Source: Lachancea kluyveri NRRL Y-12651
Taxonomy: Eukaryota; Ascomycota; Saccharomycetes; Saccharomycetales; Saccharomycetaceae
NCBI GenBank assembly: GCA_000149225.2
Contig: CM000692.1
Coordinates: 682,001-746,000, forward strand
Length of the DNA: 64,000 bases
Reading direction: 5' to 3'
Below the pieces are notes generated by a model that saw nothing but the letters and a program-made list of their open reading frames with translations, was not told the origin of the DNA and searched no databases. The stretch's first letter is position 1. Every line of letters begins with the position of its first letter. This document shows positions 27,287 to 37,803 of this stretch, in pieces. The position numbers were made by a program, and so were the translations under genes.

Positions 27287-28570
27287 ATGGAGCAATTCAG
27301 TGGACCAATACTCATAGAGAGGGTCGCTCATCGAATAGAAAAGAACGTGGATACCTCGGAAGCATTATCTTCTATGGCACAATTAGCTTTACAATATCTT
27401 CATTCTGTTGACTACTCCAGGACTCCACATTTACATAAGCTAATATCGGCAACCGGCCTGGAAGCTTCTAATTGGATGAGAATAATGGAAAGTAAACAAA
27501 ACAGCATCCCGATCCTGACACAGTTTAGAGAGAAGTCCAAATGGGTTGATATCATGGTATTGTTCAAGACGCTCTCTCATGAGTATGCCGATGCTATATC
27601 TACTCTAGAAACCATTGATTTTGATGTGGGCTCACATTGTAGAAAACTCGAAAAAGTTATTCAATTGCTTATTATAAGTAAAAACTATGGAGTAATCGAT
27701 GAAATTGAGCACAGGCTGAATGGATTCATTAGGAACAGTAACCTCAACATTTCAAAGGCTGAAACCATTGCATATAATAATTGCAAAATACTCATATGCT
27801 CCTCTCTTTTTTTACAGGGAAGATATTTCGATTGTTTGGCCTATTTTATTAAGCTGATACAGGAAGACGACGTGTGCCCCTTTTTATCTTCTCGATACCA
27901 AGACAACTCGTTTATTAGTAGCGAAGAAGTGTTGTTGATGATATCTTTGTCCGCACTTGTGGCAATACCTTTGGAGAGCTACGAAGACTTCGTACATTTA
28001 GAAGAACTAAATCCTTTTTTTGAGCTGTCTACCATTTTAACAAGATGTTTGAAATTATTGATCCGCACCAAATATCATGACTTTTTGACAATTTTACAGG
28101 GGGAGATGGACGAAATTTGTTCAAAGAGTTACTTCCTTGATCAAAAATGGGGTGAAATACAGTCTACTATGAGGAACAAAATATACTTTTTTTATCTGAG
28201 AGTGTCTAACAAATTGGAAGTGAGCTATTTGTCAAAAACCTTGGGAATCGAGTACTGGATAGTAGAGAAAGAAGTCGTCAGATTAATCGAAGATTTACAT
28301 TTAAATTTCTGCGTGACAGATGGAGTTATTTTTTATCAGGAAAGACACGAAATTGTCGACTTGGTCAATGGGCTGAAAGATGTAGAAGCCTCGCTAACGC
28401 ATGGTATCAATAATCTTCGACAAAAAAACGAAATAATAAGAGATTCTATACAGACTTCTATTTTAAGGAACAGTGATAACAATGAGGAAAAGATGGGAGT
28501 GAATGAAATGTATGAAAGTATGGACGATTCTGTAGGTGATACTGTGGATGAATTTGAAGAGACCCGTTAG
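27287..28570 (+). CDS. PCI8: COP9 signalosome-like PCI-domain protein Pci8
   Basis: A 427-residue, mostly helical protein with the expected place and length of S. cerevisiae Pci8 (YIL071C, 444). The central part (about 100-270) is TPR-like helices. A winged-helix PCI end lies at about 270-360 (KIYFFYLRVSNKLEVSYLSK, then LGIEYWIVEKEVVRLIEDLHLN), and an acidic tail finishes the chain. In S. cerevisiae Pci8 is a divergent subunit of the CSN complex that removes Rub1 from cullins, and it also interacts with eIF3. Sequence divergence in this family is high, so the call leans on the PCI pattern plus synteny between MRX1 and ICP55. No unusual feature was seen. Confidence 0.85.
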   Translation: MEQFSGPILIERVAHRIEKNVDTSEALSSMAQLALQYLHSVDYSRTPHLHKLISATGLEASNWMRIMESKQNSIPILTQFREKSKWVDIMVLFKTLSHEYADAISTLETIDFDVGSHCRKLEKVIQLLIISKNYGVIDEIEHRLNGFIRNSNLNISKAETIAYNNCKILICSSLFLQGRYFDCLAYFIKLIQEDDVCPFLSSRYQDNSFISSEEVLLMISLSALVAIPLESYEDFVHLEELNPFFELSTILTRCLKLLIRTKYHDFLTILQGEMDEICSKSYFLDQKWGEIQSTMRNKIYFFYLRVSNKLEVSYLSKTLGIEYWIVEKEVVRLIEDLHLNFCVTDGVIFYQERHEIVDLVNGLKDVEASLTHGINNLRQKNEIIRDSIQTSILRNSDNNEEKMGVNEMYESMDDSVGDTVDEFEETR

Positions 28571-28703
28571 TTCACCTGACATGTTTTTTTTTCTCTTTGT
28601 GAAGTGGCATAGAAACAAACTTTTGCTGGTACAAATGAAGAATGAATTGTGTCAACTTTAGAATATATACAGGATTTAGTATTTAATGAAAGAATAGAAA
28701 TTA

Positions 28704-30269
28704 TTAAATATCCAGAGGCGCAACGACGTCAGCATCAATTTTTGTTGTAACTCCATTCTCTGCAATGCTTTCAATGTCAACAATTTCTTTAGCTGCTTCA
28801 ACAGTCAAGTTCGTATATGTGTCTACCCCAACTGCAATATCGTCTTCGATCCTAATACCAACATTTCTAAAGTAAGCTGGGTACTTTGGGTCATTGGGGA
28901 AGTAAATGCCTGGCTCAATCGTGATAACCTGGCCAGCCTGCAAGGGTTGGTGTCTTGAGATTTCTGGAACATCATGGACATCCAAACCCAGGTTATGCCC
29001 GATGTAGTGAGGGTACAGCCTGTTGATATCCCAGGATTGTAAGTTACTTAAACCAATATTCTTCAATTCTTCTTTCATATAAGCAACACTTTTCTCGTGG
29101 ATATCATGAAGTGAATACATGGAAGACGTCTTACAAAGTTGAATACATTTTCTTTGCACATTCAGTACCGCTTCATACAAGTCTCTGTGTGGCGGTGAAA
29201 ATTTACCGTTTACTGGCCAAGTTCTAGAGATGTCTGAACAGTACCCACCAAGAGAACCAGCTGCATCTACAAGAACCATTTCGTCGTCATACATCACATC
29301 ATCATTTCTGGTGTAATGTATGCACAATGAGTTAGAGCCAGTAGCCACAACAGGAACATAAGCTGACTTATCACATCCGCCGGAGATAAACTTGTATTCT
29401 AAAAAGGAATGTAAAGTTCTTTCGTTACGAAATCTTTTAGCGTAAGCCTGATTGTAAGCTCTGCCGGAAATTTGGCCTGCCCTTCTCATAATCCTCAGCT
29501 CGGAAGGAGATTTTATAGATCTTAACTCTGCCACTAACCTTTTCACTGACCGAATTTTCTTGTTGGTACCTGAGCATTTAATAACGTCGGTGATAGTTTG
29601 AGTTGCGTCCACGTTGGTTTGCAAAGAGAAGAAGCTGCTGAAAAATACGGAATCTTTAGCATTTGTTTTGTCTTTTGGAACATCGTAGTAGATATACTCA
29701 TTTCTTTTAATAATTTTGGCAACATATAATGGCAATTCTTTGATATTGGTTGCTTCATCGGCATTAAAAATCTCACATGCACCTTCTGCTCCAGTCCTAA
29801 ATCCTTCCCATTGTTCGGAGAATGGGTCCTTTGGTGGAACAACCATATGTAAGACAACATCCTCCAGATTCGAAGTCGGTTTTTCGATGATAATGACAGA
29901 ATCGGGCTCATTCCAGCCTGTCAAGTAAAATAAATCATTGTTTTGTTGAAAAGGATAAAAAACAGGTCCTGAGGCATATTTAACTTGAGAACCTGCAACT
30001 ATAACACAACTTTTGGCTGGTAATTTCGAGGCGAGCTTATTTCTTCTTTCAAAGTACTCTAAAGCAGTGATACCTGGTGTTAATTCCCCTGGTTTTAAAA
30101 GATTTGGCCTCGTCTCGTATAGTGGTTGGCCTGCATTGACTTCAGGAATTTTTCTGTTTGTAAACTGGGTTCCACTTTGAGATATATTTTTTGTGGTGGA
30201 GAGCAAACGTAGATGACTTATATTAGAAAGGCTGCGTTTTGCGCAACGTTTGATACTCGATGTCAGCAT
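28704..30269 (-). CDS. ICP55: Mitochondrial intermediate-cleaving aminopeptidase Icp55
   Basis: A 521-residue M24B metallopeptidase (S. cerevisiae 511). The N-terminus MLTSSIKRCAKRSLSNISHL is a mitochondrial presequence. An aminopeptidase-P N-terminal domain follows at about 60-240, then the pita-bread catalytic domain. The metal ligands are visible: the two Asp in LVDAAGSLGGYCSDISRTW, His in HYIGHNLGLDVHD, Glu in ITIEPGIYFP and Glu in GIRIEDDIA. Icp55 removes one residue from proteins already cut by the matrix processing peptidase and so raises their stability under the N-degron rule. It lies between PCI8 and HOP1, convergent with the former. All active-site residues are present, so it should be active. 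Confidence 0.95.
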   Translation of the reverse strand: MLTSSIKRCAKRSLSNISHLRLLSTTKNISQSGTQFTNRKIPEVNAGQPLYETRPNLLKPGELTPGITALEYFERRNKLASKLPAKSCVIVAGSQVKYASGPVFYPFQQNNDLFYLTGWNEPDSVIIIEKPTSNLEDVVLHMVVPPKDPFSEQWEGFRTGAEGACEIFNADEATNIKELPLYVAKIIKRNEYIYYDVPKDKTNAKDSVFFSSFFSLQTNVDATQTITDVIKCSGTNKKIRSVKRLVAELRSIKSPSELRIMRRAGQISGRAYNQAYAKRFRNERTLHSFLEYKFISGGCDKSAYVPVVATGSNSLCIHYTRNDDVMYDDEMVLVDAAGSLGGYCSDISRTWPVNGKFSPPHRDLYEAVLNVQRKCIQLCKTSSMYSLHDIHEKSVAYMKEELKNIGLSNLQSWDINRLYPHYIGHNLGLDVHDVPEISRHQPLQAGQVITIEPGIYFPNDPKYPAYFRNVGIRIEDDIAVGVDTYTNLTVEAAKEIVDIESIAENGVTTKIDADVVAPLDI

Positions 30270-30477
30270 TGCGAGTGGGCTATTACGATAGTTATACAGA
30301 GGATTCTATCTTCAAATCAACGAAACGAATTATTGTGTATTTAAGCTACTCTGACTACATAGCATTCCAAAGGTACCTTCTACTTGAGCTTTTTTTATGC
30401 CTGAAAAATTTTGAGACGGACCGTTGTTATTTATTATCGCCGCGTTAAACCGAGGCGAGGATAATATGTCCTCAGTG

Positions 30478-30507
<30 letters not shown>
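30478..30507. repeat. 30-nt poly(A) tract between ICP55 and HOP1
   Basis: An uninterrupted run of 30 A lies at 30478-30507, just downstream of the HOP1 stop and upstream of ICP55. It may serve as a nucleosome-free poly(dA:dT) element; length in the real genome may vary. Confidence 0.85.
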
Positions 30508-30509
<2 letters not shown>

Positions 30510-30545
30510 AGCGAGATATATTGGAGAGTGACCAACTATCACAGT

Positions 30546-32452
30546 CTACCAAACACTTCTTAATGTCTTTTTAGAAACGCTGATTTTTCTGATCTTCCGG
30601 GGACTGGGCGTAGTCATATTAATGGTGTCAACAAACTGAGAGCTGTTGTCATCATCGAGGTAGTTATCTAGGTTGATGTGTTTGCGCTTCCCGGAGACGA
30701 TTGGATCTTGAGTAGAGTCATCAGTGATTTTCAAGGAGTGGAAATTAATAGATGAAGACAAGACATTTTCATCATTAATTTGCGGCCCCCTTTCGATTAT
30801 GTCAATCAGTTTTTTGATTGAATTAAGCCAATCATTTAATTCTTGCATAGAGTTTGGTAAAACAGTAGTGTAAGCTTCCTGGGCGGTAGGAGAATTATAC
30901 ACAAAGGACCAAATATACCGGGAGCCACACTGTAACTCGCCAATTCCAGGCACGAAGACTCCCTTGTGATCGATATCAATGTAATTTGAAGACTTTAAGT
31001 AAGAATGCGTATTTGCAGAAGACTTTCTTCTTTTTTCGTCGATGACAAAGGTACCATCATTAAACAAAATATTGAGGCACAGATTTATCAACTCAATTAG
31101 CTCTTCGTTTTCCAGATCGCCTATCAACTTCTCATAAATCACTGTTAAGGAGTTAGGGAAATCAGGCCTCTTTGTCATGTATCTGTAAATTCTCCGTAAC
31201 ATCATCATAACCTTGAATTGCTTTGTTGTTGTATCGATGGAGCCTGTAGCAATGCACGAAATACACGCTGGCACATTGTTACTTTTGAAGTTACCATAAC
31301 AGATACCGTGAACCTTTCTTTTACAACTTGTGCACGTCATTATTTTGGTTGTGGTAGACGGACACGGGATGTCACATTCACAATCACAAGTCGGGAAAGC
31401 TTCCATAACCTGGGTGGGATAAACGTTTACAGACGACGATTTCAAAATATCTTGCAGCATGTTTGTCGTTTGACTAGCAGCTCCAGCAAGTTTACACTGA
31501 GAAGTTTGACCCAGGCTGGCATCTGCTTCACAGGTATTATTACCAATCAAATCGAATGGGTCTAAGTTTCGGGTTACACCAACGCTGGTTGGATTGATTG
31601 CTTGTTTTCCGTTATCCACTAAGGATAAAACTTTGACAGAAACTCTTTAAAGGGTGTATTAGTATTTGAACCACAATCGGCTAGAGGAAAAAAAAGAAAA
31701 AGGATATCAAAAGGAAGCACATACTTGTGATGGTTAGTGTCCAAAGCTCCCACGGAATAAGTATCCAGGTCTGTGGTGGCGGGTATTTTAATGGTGGCGG
31801 GTTTATCAAAGCTAGCATCTTTAAACAGATGGGGCTGGTACTTCTCCGGCGCGCTGTCGTTAAACATTAACCTCATTGTCAAAAACCGTTTTTCAGGCAA
31901 AGGATCTAATGATTGAGTAATTATAATGAACCTCCTCATCAACTGTTGGACCATTTTCCTAGAATCTAAGAGAGAAATAGTTTCTCCTTCGTTGTTAATT
32001 CTCAAAGTAAAAGTATCTCTGTTGTCATAATCAAAACCAAAGATGTAGTTTTCCAACAACTCATGAGGTTTGTTCTCATCTGTAAATATACCCAAACTTA
32101 ATGCTTTCAAGTACTTGAGCTTAATCGACTGAAAAACGCCATTTTCCAACCAATCCAAAAACAGATCCGCCTCTGTACTCTTACCTCGGACCAAAGTTTT
32201 GATCTTGATAGAGTTAGCATGTGAAGTAGTGTTTTTGTTGTAGTTCTTGTCAACTTTTTCAGGAACAAACCTTTGATCGACAAAGTTGTCATCAGGAAAT
32301 AAGCCTCTAAGGAAAGTTAGACATCCAAAAGACATTGTCAACATGGTCTGTACTAACTTCTGAGATTGCTCTGTAGTGATCTCGGTCCTAGTATTGGTTT
32401 TAGATTCAGGTTTGGTTTTAGCCTTTGACTTGACTTGCTGTATTGTAGACAT
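30546..32452 (-). CDS. HOP1: Meiotic chromosome axis protein Hop1 (HORMA), with an intron
   Basis: Two exons on the minus strand, 32452-31725 and 31644-30546, encode 608 residues (S. cerevisiae 605, no intron). The N-terminal HORMA domain (~20-240) has TEITTEQSQKLVQTMLTMSF, RKMVQQLMRRFIIITQSLDP and FLTMRLMFND. A Cys/His PHD-like zinc domain follows (CDCECDIPCP, then CTSCKRKVHGICYG and CISC), and the C-terminal closure motif region ends RKIRKISVSKKTLRSVW. Hop1 assembles on meiotic axes with Red1 and recruits Mek1 to bias recombination to homologues. The 80-nt intron has donor GTATGT, branchpoint TACTAAT and acceptor AAG. Joining gives ...HHK|VSVKVLSLVDNGK..., which aligns with HHKVALSVLSA of S. 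cerevisiae. The ATG at 32452 starts the family sequence; the frame is open to 32500. A perfect URS1 lies upstream. Confidence 0.92.
31645..31724 (-). promoter_or_regulatory. HOP1 intron with Mer1-enhancer match
   Basis: The donor GTATGT is at 31724-31719, the branchpoint TACTAAT at 31664-31658 and the acceptor AAG ends at 31645. ACACCCTT at 31657-31650, directly after the branchpoint, is a perfect match to the Mer1 splicing enhancer AYACCCUY. In S. cerevisiae that element usually lies near the donor, so its activity here is inference. Confidence 0.75.
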
Positions 32453-32549
32453 CTGGTGACCTCCTTTGAATTTTTTTTTTTTACATGTCAAGTCTGACAT
32501 ACATCCCTCTTAAAGTCTGACTCTCTTTATAGGTTTCCCGCTCACCACT

Positions 32550-32559
32550 TAGCCGCCGA
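32550..32559. promoter_or_regulatory. URS1 element upstream of HOP1
   Basis: TAGCCGCCGA is a perfect match to the Ume6-binding URS1 consensus and lies about 100 bp upstream of the HOP1 ATG, where S. cerevisiae HOP1 also has a URS1. Ume6 represses such genes in mitosis and, with Ime1, activates them in early meiosis. Confidence 0.9.
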
Positions 32560-34506
32560 AGAGACAGTAGCTAAATCCACCACCCATGCATATGAATCAC
32601 GTGCTTGCAGATAACAACCGACATACACTAATCAAAAGAAAAAACGACTGGAGTTTTTCCTAATAGCAGGCATGTCAGTAAGACTCGACCGATTTTCCCA
32701 CTTCAATCATGTTTGGTACATAAATCCAGCATTACCTAGCTGTCTTGAACTTAACATCATAGTGTTGCTCTTTTTCTTTTATTTTTTTGTATGAGGTTTA
32801 TTTCGGAGGTTATTTTCCTTAAATGGAAAAGTCTGTATCATGCATTTTATTCTGTCAATATTGACGCATCCGAGGGTTATATAATATATTTATAGAGTAA
32901 AAATACGCATAGACTAGTATTTAAACTTGAAAACTCTCGGACTCAGAAAACATGTTTGAAATCGCATCTCATCTTCTCCTCCTTTTCTTTTTCAAATAAA
33001 ATCGATATTGAAAGATAATAATACCAGTTGATGTCTGACTTGCAATCCTCAAGCTACTTATAAGTACTACAACAGGAGACAGTGTAGTTAAATGTGTATA
33101 GTATGAGAAATTCATGCGAAATAAGGGGCTTACAAGCTTTGATGAACTAAGGGAAAGCGGGCCTTGTGGCGTGGTTCCTATTCTATTGGAGACAACGTGT
33201 ATCTGTTTGCAAACCACAATTGCAAATAATTGTACTTTTTAGGGTGTTTCTCCTGATGCAGATACAGCCTGTAAAAATAGTAGCTGAGCGGAGATAAATG
33301 AGGTGCGCCAAATAATCCAAACAATGCCTAGTATAAGGTCACATCGGATCGTTTTGTGCATACACGAATGCGATGATTCTATCGCATGTACTTTGGTAAC
33401 ACTTAGCCTCTCGAATTCCGTCACAGATTCGCATCCTTTTAAAGAGTGTTAACTAACCAAAGTTTTTTGGATTTCAATGGACACCAGGAAAGGAAAAGTG
33501 TCCTTTTTAACTGCGAATTTTTTAATGCAGAATACCAATAGCCGTTTCACCATTGACTCACAAAGCAGAAAGGCTAAACATGTCACTAGAATTAAAGAAG
33601 ATGACGATATGGTGGAGTTGAAAAGGTGTTCAAAATTTTCAGGGAAGAAGTTCGCTTGTGAATTACTACCCTTGGTAAACAGAAGCTTGACTACATGTTT
33701 TTTTCTTTTGTTGTCTTATTCTCTCAATTCGAGATCCTGTACATCCAAGTAAAGCTAGAAGCGGATAGTAACTACCTTGCGAGCCTACAGTAAATTTTGA
33801 TATGTTGGAACTTGGTCAGAAGAATATGTTTTTTTCATAAAGAGGCCAACTCTCTTTCTGCTAGCCAGATCCGGCTGTCCACCAGGAGTTGTAACTACCT
33901 GTGTTTGCAAGTGTGTTATTCAAAAAAAAAAACAAAAAAAAAACGTATGATACTTGATGATAGAAAAGTTAAAATTTACAAAGTACCATCGTTGCTATTC
34001 TCCATAACGGCATAGACTGGTTGAATAATCCACACATGTATTCTTTCCTATACCTCCATTGCCCAGAGTGTACGGACAAGATCAAGGGGGTGGACCAATA
34101 TAGTTTAATACGGAAGCCGCAAAGGAGCCTGGTATGCGAACACTCAAACGCCAGAACTTCACCACAGAAAGGAACTTTGACCAGCAGTTGTGTAGTAGCA
34201 TGGATAAAGCATCTTTGACTCGAGAAAAGCACAAGTTCAAGCATCATTATTGCCTCCGGAATTGATCATGCAATGAAGCTATTCTTCTACCCCTACATCA
34301 AATATTTCCCAAAAGGGTAATAAACCCGTGCTCCACACGCATGCAGTGGAAAAATAAGGGTAATCTTATCGCAACCATTTGCGTCAGCATCACTACCACT
34401 TTAAGAATGAAAAAAAAAAGAGAAGGAACAATCAAAGATCTGTTAGTGTATAGAGTAACTACTTGCAATTCGCCAATTTTTGCTAAACATCTACACAGCG
34501 TGAAAA
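32560..34506. other. Long HOP1-YER079W intergenic region
   Basis: Nearly 2 kb between divergent genes. It contains one CACGTG at 32598-32603, a pyrimidine/purine-rich stretch near 32975-33000 and an A-run interrupted by C near 33923-33942. One ATG-initiated open frame of 91 codons (33477-33752) has a hydrophobic C-terminal half but no recognised domain; I do not call it a gene. No tRNA or LTR was recognised. Confidence 0.5.
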
Positions 34507-35241
34507 ATGGCCGAATCTCCTTCCTCTATAAGTTCCAAAGACGTCTCATCTACGGTATCCCTTTACAATTTGTCAGGCACTGAAGGTGGTACGACTCAAA
34601 GTAACATTGACAACGCTTCTATGAGGGCACTGTATGAAAATGACTTGAACGATGATATACAAGATCAACAATACGTTATATCAAGACCGCTATCTAGGTC
34701 ATCTGTTACTTCGGGGCTATCGATGACTGCAACGAAAGATGGTGTTGAAGGCAGAAGGGTGCAGCGTTATGGAATTCCACAGTACTCATTGAATTTGTTA
34801 AATTCAATGGCCCAATCTCACAGAAAGAAACATCTCCATAGCCAGCAAAGGTACCTCGATGAAGTCAATAGTGATGAAGGTACATCTTCGTATCAAGATT
34901 TTCCTTCTGCACCTCCGATGACATTGAAGGATAAAATGAAGCTATTAAACGGCGATAGGCTATTACCTCAGCTTAATAGTGGCTCGACAGACTCGTTGAA
35001 TGAAGATAGTATTGAAAGACCTAACTTGGAAGCTCTGTTGGATGTGTCTTCAACGCACGGAGAGAGCAAGTTGACCCATTTCTCTCTGCACTCTCATCCA
35101 GCATATGGACATGCAAACGGACACAACAACAATAGCGAACTCGATAGCAACCTTAGCACCATTGGTGACGACGTGTCATATCTTCGTGATACTAGAAGCT
35201 TGCCACCACCTTCTATGGCAGTAGATAGTGACCATGATTAG
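34507..35241 (+). CDS. Uncharacterised Ser-rich protein, YER079W position
   Basis: A 244-residue hydrophilic protein with no recognisable catalytic domain. It is rich in Ser, Asn and Asp, with a conserved-looking core around EGRRVQRYGIPQYSLNLLNS and a segment SAPPMTLKDKMKLLNGDRL. The C-terminal part is His/Asn-rich (HSHPAYGHANGHNNN). No signal peptide or membrane segment is seen, so a cytosolic, probably intrinsically disordered protein is likely. It occupies the place of S. cerevisiae YER079W (210 residues, unknown function) between ICP55 and AIM9, and I assign it by position. The Ser-rich stretches with basic neighbours (RPLSRSS) look like kinase sites, but that is speculation. Codon use is ordinary for the window, which favours a real gene. 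Confidence 0.75.
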   Translation: MAESPSSISSKDVSSTVSLYNLSGTEGGTTQSNIDNASMRALYENDLNDDIQDQQYVISRPLSRSSVTSGLSMTATKDGVEGRRVQRYGIPQYSLNLLNSMAQSHRKKHLHSQQRYLDEVNSDEGTSSYQDFPSAPPMTLKDKMKLLNGDRLLPQLNSGSTDSLNEDSIERPNLEALLDVSSTHGESKLTHFSLHSHPAYGHANGHNNNSELDSNLSTIGDDVSYLRDTRSLPPPSMAVDSDHD

Positions 35242-35737
35242 AAGTACTTTTTCCTATTTTATTCTACCAAGGTCCATCTTTCTTACTTTCTCTTTTTTAT
35301 CACCTTTTTGTTGGGTTTTTAAATGTACGAAATATGGGAAAAATTGGGGAGTTTTCTGTAATTTTTACCGGCATTTATTCTTTTTCTTTTTAATACTTTA
35401 TAGTACCTTTGGCGCTTTCTCTTTATCTCAGAATTTATATTGTCCAGTTTTAATTCGCAAGTTTAACTGAAATCACAAATCGGTTCAAATAAGATAAAAA
35501 CATTCCGTTCCACCAGAAATTTTTGTAGCTCTTCTCAGAGTCTTGTATATTTTCCCTGTGTAATTTTTAGAGGTTTTAATCACCGTCATATATAACAATT
35601 ACTTTGGTCTAGCGTATTTAATCTGCCATCTCTATGGGTCGTCGTTGAAAACGCGCGCAAAGAAATGGAAAAAGTACGTATCAAAATCAATATTCAACAA
35701 AAATCCTCCTCAACTTCAAAAACGGCAAACCACAACC
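35242..35737. other. YER079W-AIM9 intergenic region
   Basis: About 0.5 kb, T-rich near 35270-35400, holding the end of one gene and the promoter of the next. No motif or open frame was recognised with confidence. Confidence 0.55.
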
Positions 35738-37603
35738 ATGCTAAGAACCGTGCTAAGAACCGGCAAGCATACCAAAGCCCCCATCGGTGTGCTTGCACCA
35801 GCTTTCACGATTAGAGTAACTACGTCCGTTCGGACTATCACTAATAAACCAGATGAAATGTTTACCAAGTTGTCGGATGAAAACGATCCAAAGAGAGATG
35901 CCTTCTTCCAGTATTCATGGGGCTCATGGCTAACCAATGATAAGCAAGAAAAGGAAAAAAGGTTAACAAGGTTTTCAATCGAAGGGCTGAGTGATGTTTT
36001 GAATGACTTATATACCCAATCTAGGGAGTTGGCTAAAAGTACAGAAAAAGATAAAATACCGCCTCCATCCTACAATCCAAACTTGACTGTGTCTTTACCT
36101 CACAATACTACGGTGGAAGCTTTAGGTACTGTCAATCCAAGTGAAAGGATTAAAATAACCTCAATGGCTAGTTTCCACGAAGGAAAGCATCATAGAATAT
36201 ATAAAGTTGATACAAACGCTGGTAAATCATTTGTGTTGAGGATTCCGTACGCGTTGGACGACGAGAACACTATTGCATTTAGATTGAATAGTGAAGTTGC
36301 TACGATGGATTTTGCTGATCTCAAGTTGGGGTTAAAAGTTCCTAAGATCTACTGCTATGGTGCCAATGCTCTCAACCCGATTAGACAACCCTTTATTCTC
36401 CAAGAGTTTATTGCGGGTCAATTATTGATGAGAAATTGGAATCCATTAGCGGATGATGCCAAAGATGGGGAGGCGCATAAGGATAAACTTAATAGTGTGA
36501 TCGAACCCCTATCCAAGTTTCAAGCTGAATTGTCAAAGATAGAGTTTTCTGAATTTGGTAGCTTATACTTTGCTCAAGATTATGACAAGTCTGAAAAACT
36601 TGCTTATGACGGCGAAACTAAGCTGGATTTACAAAACAGATGGAGAATTGGCCCAACTGTTGAAAGATGTTTTTGGAGAAAGAAGTCTGCTATGGACTTT
36701 GAAGATCAACAGAAATTCCTTGGTCCTTGGAGTATTTCTAACCCAATGGATATTGTCAGAGATACTGGCTTAATTGAAGCTGAGAATGCAAAATATCGTT
36801 TGGCTTTGAAGCAGGCAGATGCTTCTTCAGAAGCTGTTGAAGAGTCTTTATTGAGGGAGCAAATAACTACCTTTGAAAGACTAGCCAAAATTGCACCACT
36901 TTTGTTCAACACCGAAACGAAGAGTATCCCAAACATCAAAACTTTACTGAAGCCAAGATTATATCACCCAGATTTGGATCCAATGAATGTCATTTTGAAT
37001 GAAGCGGAAGGAAATACTCCATATTTGCTCGATTTTGAAGGTGCTTCCATTAAACCGTTTATTTTGCAAAGTTCACCTCAGTTTGTTGCCTATGATGGTC
37101 CTAAAATTTACGACTTGGAAAAGGACATCGATGGCTATCAGGATTTATCAGAACCCGAGAAAGCACAATATCAGTTCATGTACAAACGTACTCGTAACCA
37201 GTACTTGTGGGAGTTTGCTTTGAATAAGAATGCCAAGGAATTAATTTCATCGGTAGCGCCACCAGTCAAACTACTGAGAAGTCCATATGTTGCTGCTGTC
37301 GAAAGAAAGACCGATGCCGAGTACTTACTAATCGACGAGTGCTTGATTCAGTTGAAGGAAGTATGGGATATTTTTGCTAAGAATTCTTTAGTCAATTCTG
37401 ACAAGTATCCATTAGACTACACCGAAGAACAATTAAAAAAACATTCCAAGGACCTAAACACATTTCATGAAAAGTTGGTGAGTAGGCCGTTTGCTGCTAC
37501 ACAGGGTTGGATCCCACAAGACATGTTCGATAACTTGGTAGAAAGTGGCGTTCTTGTCAAAAATAAGGATGGCGACTACACGGTTAATACTCAACATGTC
37601 TGA
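35738..37603 (+). CDS. AIM9: Mitochondrial Aim9, aminoglycoside-phosphotransferase-like
   Basis: A 621-residue protein (S. cerevisiae Aim9, YER080W, 627). The N-terminus [17 protein letters not shown] and following Arg/Thr-rich residues form a presequence. From about residue 150 it resembles the APH/choline-kinase fold: a glycine-containing loop with [14 protein letters not shown], the lysine region [12 protein letters not shown], then a catalytic-loop-like [14 protein letters not shown] and a metal-binding YLLDFEGA. These suggest phosphotransferase ancestry, but the substrate is unknown. In S. cerevisiae loss raises mitochondrial DNA instability. The ATG at 35738 was preferred to an upstream TTG because the presequence begins there. 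It is followed by SPO22 with the meiotic promoter between. Confidence 0.9.
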   Translation: MLRTVLRTGKHTKAPIGVLAPAFTIRVTTSVRTITNKPDEMFTKLSDENDPKRDAFFQYSWGSWLTNDKQEKEKRLTRFSIEGLSDVLNDLYTQSRELAKSTEKDKIPPPSYNPNLTVSLPHNTTVEALGTVNPSERIKITSMASFHEGKHHRIYKVDTNAGKSFVLRIPYALDDENTIAFRLNSEVATMDFADLKLGLKVPKIYCYGANALNPIRQPFILQEFIAGQLLMRNWNPLADDAKDGEAHKDKLNSVIEPLSKFQAELSKIEFSEFGSLYFAQDYDKSEKLAYDGETKLDLQNRWRIGPTVERCFWRKKSAMDFEDQQKFLGPWSISNPMDIVRDTGLIEAENAKYRLALKQADASSEAVEESLLREQITTFERLAKIAPLLFNTETKSIPNIKTLLKPRLYHPDLDPMNVILNEAEGNTPYLLDFEGASIKPFILQSSPQFVAYDGPKIYDLEKDIDGYQDLSEPEKAQYQFMYKRTRNQYLWEFALNKNAKELISSVAPPVKLLRSPYVAAVERKTDAEYLLIDECLIQLKEVWDIFAKNSLVNSDKYPLDYTEEQLKKHSKDLNTFHEKLVSRPFAATQGWIPQDMFDNLVESGVLVKNKDGDYTVNTQHV

Positions 37604-37709
37604 TTAAATAAGTTGCTTGTATATACTTTCTAAACGCTATTCTATAACAATTTCTATGCCCTTAATACTTGTTTACCCTTTTTCTGTATCGTGAAAAAGA
37701 CTGCGGCTC

Positions 37710-37720
37710 TCAGCGGCAAA
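37710..37720. promoter_or_regulatory. Imperfect URS1-like site before SPO22
   Basis: TCAGCGGCAAA resembles the reverse URS1 consensus (TCGGCGGCTAA) with two differences, about 85 bp upstream of the SPO22 ATG. Given that SPO22 is meiotic it is a candidate Ume6 site, but the match is weak. Confidence 0.4.
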
Positions 37721-37803
37721 TGCCATCCTTTCCTTTTTACCAATTGCATACTGTGATATATTGAATTTCGTGAGATAGAAGAATAATGAAAAAGATAAAC
37801 ACA

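Noticed and set aside
30546-32500. Two separate minus-strand open frames that look like two genes
   Set aside because: They are the two exons of HOP1. A GTATGT donor, a TACTAAT branchpoint and an AAG acceptor join them in frame, and the joined protein aligns with Hop1 along its whole length.
33477-33752. A 91-codon ATG frame in the HOP1-YER079W gap
   Set aside because: No domain or conserved neighbour; frames of this length occur by chance in 2 kb of AT-rich DNA. Kept as a note only.
32560-34506. Possible centromere in one of the long gaps
   Set aside because: I looked for CDEI followed by an AT-rich stretch and a CCGAA-centred CDEIII and found no such arrangement in any of the long gaps; a lone CACGTG is not enough.
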